Source: Anaerolineales bacterium (GTDB taxonomy: Bacteria > Chloroflexota > Anaerolineae > Anaerolineales > DRMV01). Taken from it: a DNA stretch of 11,791 nt. The translations under genes and the position numbers were made by a program. Shown piece after piece: positions 1 through 6,038 of this stretch (the stretch's first letter is position 1; each line of letters begins with the position of its first letter). The stretch spans positions 1 through 11,791 of the forward strand of contig WGAK01000276.1 in assembly GCA_015494815.1 (NCBI GenBank). The letters are read 5' to 3'. A model generated the notes under the pieces. It was not told the DNA's origin. It was given only the letters and a program-made list of their open reading frames with translations, and searched no databases.

Positions 1-449
1 GGCTGGCCGCGGGCTTCGCGGGGGCCATCCTGGTGGCCGCGCTGCTGTGGGCCTGGCGCGGCCGCCCGCGCGCTCGCGGCACCGGTCGGCCGACGCGGAG
101 CCCGTCCCCCACCCCCACGGCCTGGGGCCACCTGGAGCCACTGCCCCCCCTGGAGCCCGACTGGCCCACGCCCCCCGCGGTCGCGCTGACCCACGCCGAG
201 GTCATCCTGGGCTCGGACCCGGCCCAGGCCCAGGTGGTCTTGCCCGACCGCTCGGTGAGCCCCCGCCACGCGCGCGTGTGGCGCACGCCCGAGGGCCGGG
301 TGTTCGTGGCGGACCTGCATTCATTGGCCGGCACCTGGGTCAACTACGCGCCCGTAGGCGCGCAAGGCACGGCCTTGGAGCCCGGCGATGTGCTGCATGT
401 GGGCCGCCTGGGCTACCGCTTCGTCGCCCCGCCGGAGGCCACGCCATGA
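1..449 (+). CDS. Membrane-anchored FHA-domain protein (5' end outside window)
   Basis: The reading frame is open from the window edge (first full codon at 3) to TGA at 447-449, so only the C-terminal part is seen. An internal GTG at 33 is unlikely to be the start because it cuts a hydrophobic helix in half. Visible parts in order are a transmembrane segment (about 3-56), an Arg-rich stretch that should sit on the cytoplasmic side, a Pro/Thr-rich linker, and a forkhead-associated domain (about 200-425). The FHA domain shows the SPRHA and GTWVN motifs. FHA domains usually bind phosphothreonine peptides. Here the usual Gly-Arg of the first loop reads Gly-Ser-Asp (VILGSD), so phosphopeptide binding is doubtful. 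The gene overlaps recO by four bases, which implies one transcript. The missing N-terminal part may hold further helices or domains. Confidence 0.8.
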   Translation, partial: LAAGFAGAILVAALLWAWRGRPRARGTGRPTRSPSPTPTAWGHLEPLPPLEPDWPTPPAVALTHAEVILGSDPAQAQVVLPDRSVSPRHARVWRTPEGRVFVADLHSLAGTWVNYAPVGAQGTALEPGDVLHVGRLGYRFVAPPEATP

Positions 450-1222
450 GCCCGCGGCCGCCGCGGCGGCGCACGGTGGAAGCCATCATCTTGCGGCTGT
501 GGGATGTGGGAGAGGCCGACCGCATGCTCTCCCTCTACAGCCGCGAAGAGGGCAAAGGCCGGGCCCTGGCCAAGGGCGTGCGCCGGGCGGTTTCGCGGCG
601 GGCCGGGCACCTGCAGCCCTTGAACCGGGTGCGCCTGCTGCTGGCCCACGCCCGCCAGGCGCCCATCGTGGCCCAGGCCGAAACGGTCGAGGCCTTCCCC
701 TCGCTGAGGCAGGATGTCACCCGCTATGCCTATGCCACCCATCTGGCCGAATTGGTCGAGCGCTTCGTGTGGGAGGGGGAGCACTATCCGGGCCTGTTCA
801 CCGCGCTGCGGGATGCGCTCTACGGCGTGGCGACCGCGGCGCAGCCCGACTGGCCGGTGCGCCACTTCGAGTTGCACCTGCTGCGCCTGGTGGGCTTTCA
901 GCCCGAGTTGCAGCATTGCACGGTGTGCGGGGCCCGCATCCAACCCCAGGACCAGTTCTTCTCGCCTGCGCACGGCGGGGTGGTGTGCCCCCGCTGTCGG
1001 TCCCAGGCGCCCAACGCGCGGCCGGTGACCATGCGCAGCCTCAAATTCCTGCGCCATCTGCAGCGCTCCCCGTGGCGGGTGGCCCGGCAGGTCGTGCCGC
1101 CCGCAGCGGTGCGCCGCGATATCGAAGGGCTGTTGCAGGCTTATCTGACCTTCGTGTTGGAACACCCCTTGCGGGGCGTCCGGGTGCAGCAGCAATTACG
1201 GAACGAAACTCGTCAGAAGTAG
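446..1222 (+). CDS. recO: DNA repair protein RecO
   Basis: The 258-residue product has the length and layout of RecO, the recombination mediator that works with RecR to load RecA on SSB-coated single strands and that anneals DNA. The N-terminal OB fold covers about residues 5-80 and includes VEAIILRLWDVGEADRMLSL. A helical region follows, with a zinc site formed by C158, C161, C181 and C184 (CTVC and CPRC). The ATG at 446 was chosen because GGAGG lies at 434-438, seven bases upstream, and because it forms an ATGA overlap with the FHA gene. A much longer upstream extension in the same frame is only the shadow of the FHA gene. No oddities are seen; all four zinc cysteines are present. Confidence 0.95.
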   Translation: MSPRPPRRRTVEAIILRLWDVGEADRMLSLYSREEGKGRALAKGVRRAVSRRAGHLQPLNRVRLLLAHARQAPIVAQAETVEAFPSLRQDVTRYAYATHLAELVERFVWEGEHYPGLFTALRDALYGVATAAQPDWPVRHFELHLLRLVGFQPELQHCTVCGARIQPQDQFFSPAHGGVVCPRCRSQAPNARPVTMRSLKFLRHLQRSPWRVARQVVPPAAVRRDIEGLLQAYLTFVLEHPLRGVRVQQQLRNETRQK

Positions 1223-1240
1223 CGCGTGACGCGCCATTTT
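1222..1240 (+). terminator. Weak candidate terminator after recO
   Basis: GCGCG (1222-1226) and CGCGC (1230-1234) form a 5-bp stem with a TGA triloop, followed by CATTTT. The stem overlaps the last base of the recO stop codon. It is short, so termination is uncertain, but a fresh promoter only about 60 bases downstream makes a transcript end here plausible. Confidence 0.3.
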
Positions 1241-1301
1241 GAGCCGAAATACATCACTTCGCCCCCTCTAAACACGCCACTCTGACAGACCCGCGCCACC
1301 A

Positions 1302-1330
1302 TTGACAGTCAAATCGCATCATGCTATGCT
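1302..1330 (+). promoter_or_regulatory. Sigma-70-type promoter for the KamA-like gene
   Basis: The -35 is TTGACA (1302-1307), a perfect consensus match. The -10 is TATGCT (1325-1330), and the spacer is 17 bases. The segment is clearly richer in A+T than its surroundings. The expected transcript start is near 1337. A second -10-like hexamer, TATAAG (1330-1335) preceded by TGC, overlaps it. Two small palindromes sit inside the promoter: TTGACAGTCAA (1302-1312) over the -35 and GCATCATGC (1316-1324) in the spacer. Either could be a regulator site. Confidence 0.75.
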
Positions 1331-1336
1331 ATAAGT

Positions 1337-1514
1337 ACGGATGCCCTGTCGGCGGCCTCAAATCATGCCGGGGCGGCCGGGGGTTATCCGTTCCATCCAC
1401 CATATCGGGAGAGCGCCCCGCGAGGGGCTCGGCCGGCGCGTCATCCGGCCCAGGCGCGTGACACCTGCTCGACGCTCTCCCAGGCATAGGTTGCGACAAT
1501 TCCATATCCCCTGG
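1337..1514 (+). promoter_or_regulatory. Structured 5' leader RNA, class unknown
   Basis: This is the non-coding stretch of about 190 bases between the predicted transcript start and the KamA-like ATG. Complementary segments suggest a 5' hairpin pairing 1337-1346 with 1381-1391 (ACGGATGCCC against GGGTTATCCGT, one G-U pair and one bulged T). A second domain is closed by a perfect 9-bp helix (GGGAGAGCG 1407-1415 with CGCTCTCCC 1473-1481). Inside it are a hairpin with a GCGA tetraloop (CCCC 1416-1419 / GGGG 1424-1427), a 6-bp hairpin (1431-1436 / 1445-1450) and a weak 4-bp hairpin (1451-1454 / 1464-1467). CCAGG (1480-1484) can pair with CCTGG (1510-1514) just before the Shine-Dalgarno GGAGGT (1518-1523), competing with the long helix. 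It matches no riboswitch class I can name. Confidence 0.45.
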
Positions 1515-1528
1515 TACGGAGGTCCATC

Positions 1529-2914
1529 ATGAAGGCGCGTGAAGGGCTTCGTTGGTCGCGTTATCAAGCCGTCACCATTTATAATGTTGCTCGCCTGCCG
1601 CAATGGCAACGGTTGCCGGCCGACTTGCGGGAGGCCGTGGAGGTCACGGCCCGCGTGCTCCCCTTCCGCACCAACATGTATGTGGTGGAGCATCTCATTG
1701 ACTGGGAGCGCGTGCCCGACGACCCCATCTTCCAGTTGACCTTCCCGCAGCCGGGCATGCTGGACCCGGACGACTTCGCGGCCATGCGGGATTTGTTGCG
1801 CCGCGGCGCGTCGCGGGCCGAAATCTCGGCCAAGGCCAACGAAATTCGCTTCAAACTCAACCCGCACCCGGCCGGGCAAACCACCCACAATGTGCCCTAC
1901 CTCGACGGGGAACGCTTGTGGGGCATGCAACACAAGTACCGGGAGACCGTGCTGTTCTTCCCGGCCCAGGGCCAGACCTGTCACGCCTATTGCACCTACT
2001 GCTTCCGCTGGGCGCAATTCGTGGGCATTCAGGAACTCAAGTTCGAGTCGCGCCAGGTGGACAAACTGGTGGCCTACCTGCGGCGGCATCCCTTCGTCAC
2101 CGATGTGCTGTTCACCGGCGGCGACCCGATGGTCATGAAGGCCAGGGCCCTGCGACAGTACATCGAGCCGCTGTTGCAGCCCGGCCTGGAGCATGTGCGC
2201 AACATCCGCATCGGCACCAAGGCCCTGGCCTACTGGCCGCACCGCTTCGTGAGCGACCCCGACGCGGACGAAGTGCTGCGCCTGTTCGAGCGCGTGATCC
2301 AGGCCAGGAAGCACCTGGCGTTCATGGCCCACTTCACCCACCCCCACGAGTTGCGCACCGCGGTGGTACGCGAGGCCATCCGCCGGGTGCGGGCGACCGG
2401 CGCGGAAATTCGCATGCAGGCGCCCATCGTGCATCCCATCAACGACGACGCCGAGGTGTGGGCCACGCTGTGGCGCGAAGGCGTGCGCCTGGGCATGATT
2501 CCTTACTACATGTTCGTCGAGCGCGATACCGGCCCCAAGAACTACTTCGAGGTGCCGCTGGTGCGGGCCCAGGCCATCTTCGCGCAGGCGGTACAGCAGG
2601 TGTCGGGGTTGGCCCGCACGGTACGCGGGCCCTCGATGTCGGCCTGGCCGGGCAAGGTGCGGGTTCTGGGCACCGCGACAATTCGGGGCGAAAAAGTGAT
2701 GGTGCTGGACTTCCTCCAGGCCCGCAACCCCGCCTGGGTGGGGCGCCCCTTCTTCGCCCAATACGACCCGCAGGCCACCTGGCTGGACCAACTGCGCCCG
2801 GCCTTCGGCGAAGCGCAGTTCTTCTTCGAGCGCGAAGAGCCCATCCGCTGGTGGGAAGTGGAAACCGCGGCCGAGTGGCTGCCGCGGCGCGAGGCCGAAC
2901 CCGCGACGGTCTGA
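1529..2914 (+). CDS. KamA-superfamily radical SAM/PLP aminomutase, substrate unknown
   Basis: The 461-residue protein belongs to the lysine 2,3-aminomutase superfamily. These enzymes use a 4Fe-4S cluster, S-adenosylmethionine and pyridoxal phosphate to move an amino group between neighbouring carbons. The radical SAM cluster cysteines are C151, C155 and C158 (CHAYCTYC). The SAM-binding TGGDP is at residues 196-200, and an IRIGTK strand follows. K376 in WPGK lies where the PLP lysine sits in the family. True lysine aminomutase binds its substrate side chain with two aspartates. By my hand alignment the first becomes R332 (VERDTG) and the second falls at or near S371, so lysine is an unlikely substrate and an acidic one is possible. 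ATG 1529 has GGAGGT five bases upstream. The gene stands alone, with its own promoter and a structured leader. Confidence 0.85.
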   Translation: MKAREGLRWSRYQAVTIYNVARLPQWQRLPADLREAVEVTARVLPFRTNMYVVEHLIDWERVPDDPIFQLTFPQPGMLDPDDFAAMRDLLRRGASRAEISAKANEIRFKLNPHPAGQTTHNVPYLDGERLWGMQHKYRETVLFFPAQGQTCHAYCTYCFRWAQFVGIQELKFESRQVDKLVAYLRRHPFVTDVLFTGGDPMVMKARALRQYIEPLLQPGLEHVRNIRIGTKALAYWPHRFVSDPDADEVLRLFERVIQARKHLAFMAHFTHPHELRTAVVREAIRRVRATGAEIRMQAPIVHPINDDAEVWATLWREGVRLGMIPYYMFVERDTGPKNYFEVPLVRAQAIFAQAVQQVSGLARTVRGPSMSAWPGKVRVLGTATIRGEKVMVLDFLQARNPAWVGRPFFAQYDPQATWLDQLRPAFGEAQFFFEREEPIRWWEVETAAEWLPRREAEPATV

Positions 2915-2933
2915 AGCCGCCCCACGGCACGCG

Positions 2934-2961
2934 ACAGGCCCCCGCCGGAGCGGGGGCCTGT
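2934..2961. terminator. Hairpin terminator between convergent genes
   Basis: A perfect 12-bp inverted repeat (ACAGGCCCCCGC / GCGGGGGCCTGT) with a CGGA loop lies 19 bases after the KamA-like stop codon and 31 bases after the serS stop codon. On the + strand it ends in only three T residues, and the - strand side has no T run. It probably serves both converging transcripts, but the weak U tract leaves efficiency open. Confidence 0.75.
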
Positions 2962-2992
2962 TTGGATGGTTCGCCCTCGGCCGCGCGAGCCT

Positions 2993-4267
2993 TCACGCGG
3001 GCCGCAGCACCTCCATACCGCCCATGTAAGGCCGCAGCACTTCGGGGATGACCACACTGCCGTCGGCTTGCTGGTAGGTCTCCAGGATGGCGATGAGGGT
3101 GCGCGGCAGGCCCAGGCCCGAGCCGTTCAGCGTGTGCACGAAGCGCGGCCGCCCGCCCGCCTTGGGCCGATAGCGAATGTTGGCCCTCCGAGCCTGGAAG
3201 TCGCCCACATTGGACACCGACGAGACCTCCAGCCACTCGCCGCTGCCGGGCGCCCAAACTTCCAGGTCATAGGTCTTGCGGGCCGCGAAGCCCAGGTCGC
3301 CCGTGCACAACTGCACCACCCGGTAGGTGAGGCCCAGCAGGCGCAGGGTTTCTTCCGCGTCGGCCAGCATGGCCTCCAGTTCCCGGTCCGAAGTGTCGGG
3401 ATGCACGAACTTGTACATCTCGACCTTGTCGAACTGATGCCCGCGTTTGATGCCCCGCACATCCTTGCCCGCGCTCATCTTCTCCCGCCGAAAGCAGGGC
3501 GTGTACGCGGTGTAGTACAGGGGCAAATCCTCCTCGGCCAGGATTTCGTCCATGTGCAGCCCTGTGAGGGGGACTTCCGCGGTGGGCACCCACCAGAAGT
3601 CCTCCTCCGCGTCGTGGTAGAGATTGTCGCGGAACTTGGGCAGTTGCCCCGAGGCGAAGACCACCCGCTCGCGCACCATGAAGGGCGGGTATTGCTCCAC
3701 ATAGCCCTGCCGGATGTGCAAGTCCAACATCCACTGGATGAGGGCCCGCTGCAGGCGCGCGCCCGCGCCCCGCAGCACATAGAAGCGCGACCCGCTGAGT
3801 TTCACCCCCCGGTCGAAATCGAGGATGCCCAGGGCCGGGCCCAGGTCCCAATGGGGCTGGGGCGTGAAGTCGAAGGTGGGCTTTTCGCCCACGGTGCGCA
3901 CCACTACATTGTCGTGCTCGTCCGCGCCCAGGGGCACATCGTCGGCCGGCAGGTTGGGCATCCAGGCCAGTTGTTCGTGCAGGCGGTCTTCGACCGCGCG
4001 CAGGCGCTGCTCCAGGGCTTTGAGTTCGTCGCCCAAAGTGCGCATGGCCGCGATTTTGGCCGCGCGCGCGTCGGGGTCCGTCATGCGCGGGATTTCCTTG
4101 GACACCCGGTTGCGCTCGGCCCGCATGGCTTCCACCTGCTTGAGCAACGCCCGACGCTGGGCGTCCAGTTCCAGCACCTGATCGACCAGGGCCGGGTCCT
4201 CGCCCCGTTTGCGCAGGCCCTCTTTGACCAGGTCGGGTTGACGCCGAATGAGGTTCAAATCCAGCAT
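2993..4267 (-). CDS. serS: Seryl-tRNA synthetase
   Basis: The 424-residue protein is a standard bacterial class II seryl-tRNA synthetase, which charges tRNA-Ser in the cytoplasm. Residues 1-105 form the coiled-coil arm that grips the long variable arm of the tRNA. The catalytic domain shows TAE at 229-231 (serine contact), motif 2 (FRREKMSAGKDVRG, from residue 259) and motif 3 (SGLGLPRT, 383-390). The ATG at 4267 is supported by AGGAGGAGG just upstream. It is the last gene of the - strand cluster, 22 bases after the stalked protein, and ends before the hairpin at 2934-2961. No key residue appears to be missing. Confidence 0.97.
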   Translation of the reverse strand: MLDLNLIRRQPDLVKEGLRKRGEDPALVDQVLELDAQRRALLKQVEAMRAERNRVSKEIPRMTDPDARAAKIAAMRTLGDELKALEQRLRAVEDRLHEQLAWMPNLPADDVPLGADEHDNVVVRTVGEKPTFDFTPQPHWDLGPALGILDFDRGVKLSGSRFYVLRGAGARLQRALIQWMLDLHIRQGYVEQYPPFMVRERVVFASGQLPKFRDNLYHDAEEDFWWVPTAEVPLTGLHMDEILAEEDLPLYYTAYTPCFRREKMSAGKDVRGIKRGHQFDKVEMYKFVHPDTSDRELEAMLADAEETLRLLGLTYRVVQLCTGDLGFAARKTYDLEVWAPGSGEWLEVSSVSNVGDFQARRANIRYRPKAGGRPRFVHTLNGSGLGLPRTLIAILETYQQADGSVVIPEVLRPYMGGMEVLRPA

Positions 4268-4289
4268 GAGCCTCCTCCTGGGGCGCGGG

Positions 4290-5060
4290 TCAGGGTAATC
4301 GCACGAAGTTCAGCACCACCACATTGCGGTCGCAATCCGCGTGGGTGTCGAAGAAGATAGGGTCCGAAAGCGCGTAGCCGTTGATGTCCACCAACTGCGC
4401 GTACACGGCCTGGCTGGAGTCCACGGGCTGCGCGGCCAGTTGCACCTCGAAGCCCGCGGGGCCGAATTGGGCCGCCATGCCCACCAGCGCCAGTTGGTCC
4501 ACGGGCTGGCCGTTGAGCAGGCCGCGCACCAGCACGAACAGGGGCGGGTCCGCGGCCACGGGCGCGCCGTCGGCCTCCAACACCTGGCCGCCTACGCTCA
4601 GCCAGTTGCACCCGGCTTCGGGATGGAACACGCGGCTGCTCTGATAGGCCGGCGTGCCTTCTTGCGCGCCAAAGCGGGGCAGCGGCGTCGCGGTGGGGCC
4701 GGGTGCGGTTGCCACCACCGTGGGCGTGGTGCCCGGCAGCAAGGTAGGCGTGACCGTGGGCGGGATGGTCGCGGTCGGGGTGTGCGTGGGCGTGAAGGTG
4801 GCCGTGGCGGTCGGGGTGTTGGTCGCGGTCGGCGTCCAGGTGGGCGGCAGCAAGGGCGGCGTGGGCGTCGGCGGGATTTCGATGGTGGGCGGCAAAGTCG
4901 GCGGCGGGAAGGGGTTGAAGCCCGCGTAGGGGTTCACCATCAGCACCGTGCAACCGCCCACCGTGCACAGGGTCCCAACCAGAAACAACGCGCCGAAAAG
5001 CCAAAACAGCGCGGTCTTGTTCTCGCGGCCCGCGCCGCGTCGTCGGGTTCGCTTGGCCAT
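4290..5060 (-). CDS. Membrane-tethered protein with Thr-Pro stalk and Cys-Asn-Trp domain
   Basis: I do not recognise a function. The 256-residue protein starts with a basic segment (RTRRRGAGR), followed by a hydrophobic helix (about 17-41). That helix could be an uncleaved anchor, or C37 (VGGC) could be a weak lipobox. A low-complexity Pro/Thr stalk runs over about residues 53-129, with many TPT/TAT units. The C-terminal domain (about 145-256) begins GCNWLSVGGQV and includes PAGFEVQLA and SDPIFFDTHADC. Its two cysteines, C151 and C243, could form a disulfide, fitting an extracytoplasmic location. I recall similar GCNW domains in Anaerolineae hypothetical proteins, but this is from memory. GGAGGT (5066-5071) precedes the ATG. 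The neighbours, a foldase homologue 30 bases upstream and serS 22 bases downstream, imply co-transcription. Confidence 0.85.
   Translation of the reverse strand: MAKRTRRRGAGRENKTALFWLFGALFLVGTLCTVGGCTVLMVNPYAGFNPFPPPTLPPTIEIPPTPTPPLLPPTWTPTATNTPTATATFTPTHTPTATIPPTVTPTLLPGTTPTVVATAPGPTATPLPRFGAQEGTPAYQSSRVFHPEAGCNWLSVGGQVLEADGAPVAADPPLFVLVRGLLNGQPVDQLALVGMAAQFGPAGFEVQLAAQPVDSSQAVYAQLVDINGYALSDPIFFDTHADCDRNVVVLNFVRLP
4674..4904 (-). repeat. Low-complexity coding repeat for a Thr-Pro stalk
   Basis: Within the preceding gene, the DNA repeats short GC-rich units such as GGTCGCGGTCGG and GTGGGCGT in register with the codons, giving Pro/Thr/Ala dipeptides over about 77 residues. Shorter tracts of the same kind occur in the foldase-like gene (about 5855-5950) and the M1 peptidase gene (about 11460-11640). 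Such tracts are prone to length variation by slippage. Confidence 0.7.
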
Positions 5061-5090
5061 GCACCACCTCCGGGTGAGGATGACGCCGGG

Positions 5091-6035
5091 TCAGGGCGCG
5101 AGGGGTGGCGCTTGAGGCGTGACCAGAATCTCGATGCGCGCCGCGGCCCGGGCCTGGGCCAGCCACGCCTCGACCGCTCGGGCCTGCAGCACACGCACCG
5201 CCCACGGCGCGTAGGGCCCGTCGTCGGTGCGGTCTTCGACATAAACGATGAAGAAGCCCTGCTCGGCGGCCACCACATCACTGTACTGGCCGGGCTCCAG
5301 CGCGAAGGCCGCGTCTTCCACTTCGGGGGCCCACAGCACCCCCCGGGGGAACCAACCCAGGTCGCCCTGCCCCCCGGGGTGATACTGCCGGGCCAGCACC
5401 CGAAACTCGCTCCCGGCTTGCAAATATTGTAACACGGCCTGGGCTTCGGCCTGGGTGGGCACCTGGATGATGCGGGCCTTGACTTGCGGGCCGTAGGTGG
5501 GGGCCTCCGCGGCGATGGCATCGCGCATGCGGGCCGCGGCCATGTCCAGGGCCAGCGCGCGGGCAAAGGTCTCGGGGGTGAACCCGTTGGCCTGCAGATA
5601 CGCGTCCCACGCCTCGGGCCCACCGCGCGCGGCGCGCAGGTCCTCCAGCCGCGCGTCTACCTCCGCGGGCCCGGGGAACAGGCCCTGTTCGCGCGCGGCC
5701 TGGGCCAGCAGCAGGCGTTCCACCAGCGCGTCCAGGGCCTGCGGTCCCGCCTGGGCCGGGGTCAGGTCCAGGCCCAGGGTTTCGGCCGCGGCCAGGGCCC
5801 GCCGGGTCTCGGCCACCCATTCGGCCACCAGGATGGCCTCGCCGTTGACCCGCGCGGCCACGGGCTCAGGCGTGGCCGAGGGTGTGACCGTCGCGGTGGG
5901 CGAGGCCGCCGCGGTGGCGCTGGGCTGCGGCGGCGGGATGGACGGCAACGGCGTGGTCCGCGAGCCGCGGCCGCACGCCGCGACGGCCCATGCCAACACC
6001 ACCCACACCAACCGCCGCACGACACCGCGTCCCAC
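5091..6035 (-). CDS. Lipoprotein SurA/PrsA-like foldase, parvulin-type domain
   Basis: The 314-residue protein has an N-terminal lipoprotein signal (RRLVWVVLAWAVAAC, lipobox VAAC, lipidated C21). A short Pro/Thr/Ala linker (about 30-58) follows, then a SurA-N-like chaperone region (about 60-180, opening ARVNGEAI) and a parvulin-like rotamase domain (about 185-268) with GGQGDLGWFPRG. Family members help exported proteins fold. The two histidines typical of active parvulins are not present: the RHIL position reads ARII, and the GYHII position reads GFFIVYV. Prolyl isomerase activity is therefore doubtful and a chaperone role more likely. The start is GTG at 6035, three bases after the protease stop codon, with AGGAG inside the protease 3' end, so translational coupling is expected. 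Confidence 0.88.
   Translation of the reverse strand: MGRGVVRRLVWVVLAWAVAACGRGSRTTPLPSIPPPQPSATAAASPTATVTPSATPEPVAARVNGEAILVAEWVAETRRALAAAETLGLDLTPAQAGPQALDALVERLLLAQAAREQGLFPGPAEVDARLEDLRAARGGPEAWDAYLQANGFTPETFARALALDMAAARMRDAIAAEAPTYGPQVKARIIQVPTQAEAQAVLQYLQAGSEFRVLARQYHPGGQGDLGWFPRGVLWAPEVEDAAFALEPGQYSDVVAAEQGFFIVYVEDRTDDGPYAPWAVRVLQARAVEAWLAQARAAARIEILVTPQAPPLAP
5426..5434 (-). promoter_or_regulatory. Possible internal extended -10 element
   Basis: On the - strand TGTTACAAT (5434-5426) gives TG, one base, then TACAAT, the same -10 hexamer as the dnaJ promoter. It sits in a short A/T-rich run of codons inside an otherwise GC-rich gene. No -35 is visible at the right spacing (CCAGGC there). 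If active, it would give extra transcription of the stalked protein and serS. Confidence 0.2.
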
Positions 6036-6038
6036 GGG

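Noticed and set aside
1407..1490. Glycine riboswitch
   Set aside because: GGGAGAG and CTCTCCCAGGCA resemble its edges, but the conserved CCGAAGG.GCAA joining segment and the first inner hairpin are missing, and the flanks do not form the outer helix.
1358..2791. Long - strand frame of 477 codons
   Set aside because: Antisense to the KamA-like gene, whose cluster cysteines and family motifs are clear; the antisense product has no recognisable domain.
1529..2914. Genuine lysine 2,3-aminomutase (kamA)
   Set aside because: The superfamily is right, but both aspartates that define lysine binding appear replaced, so I left the gene symbol empty.
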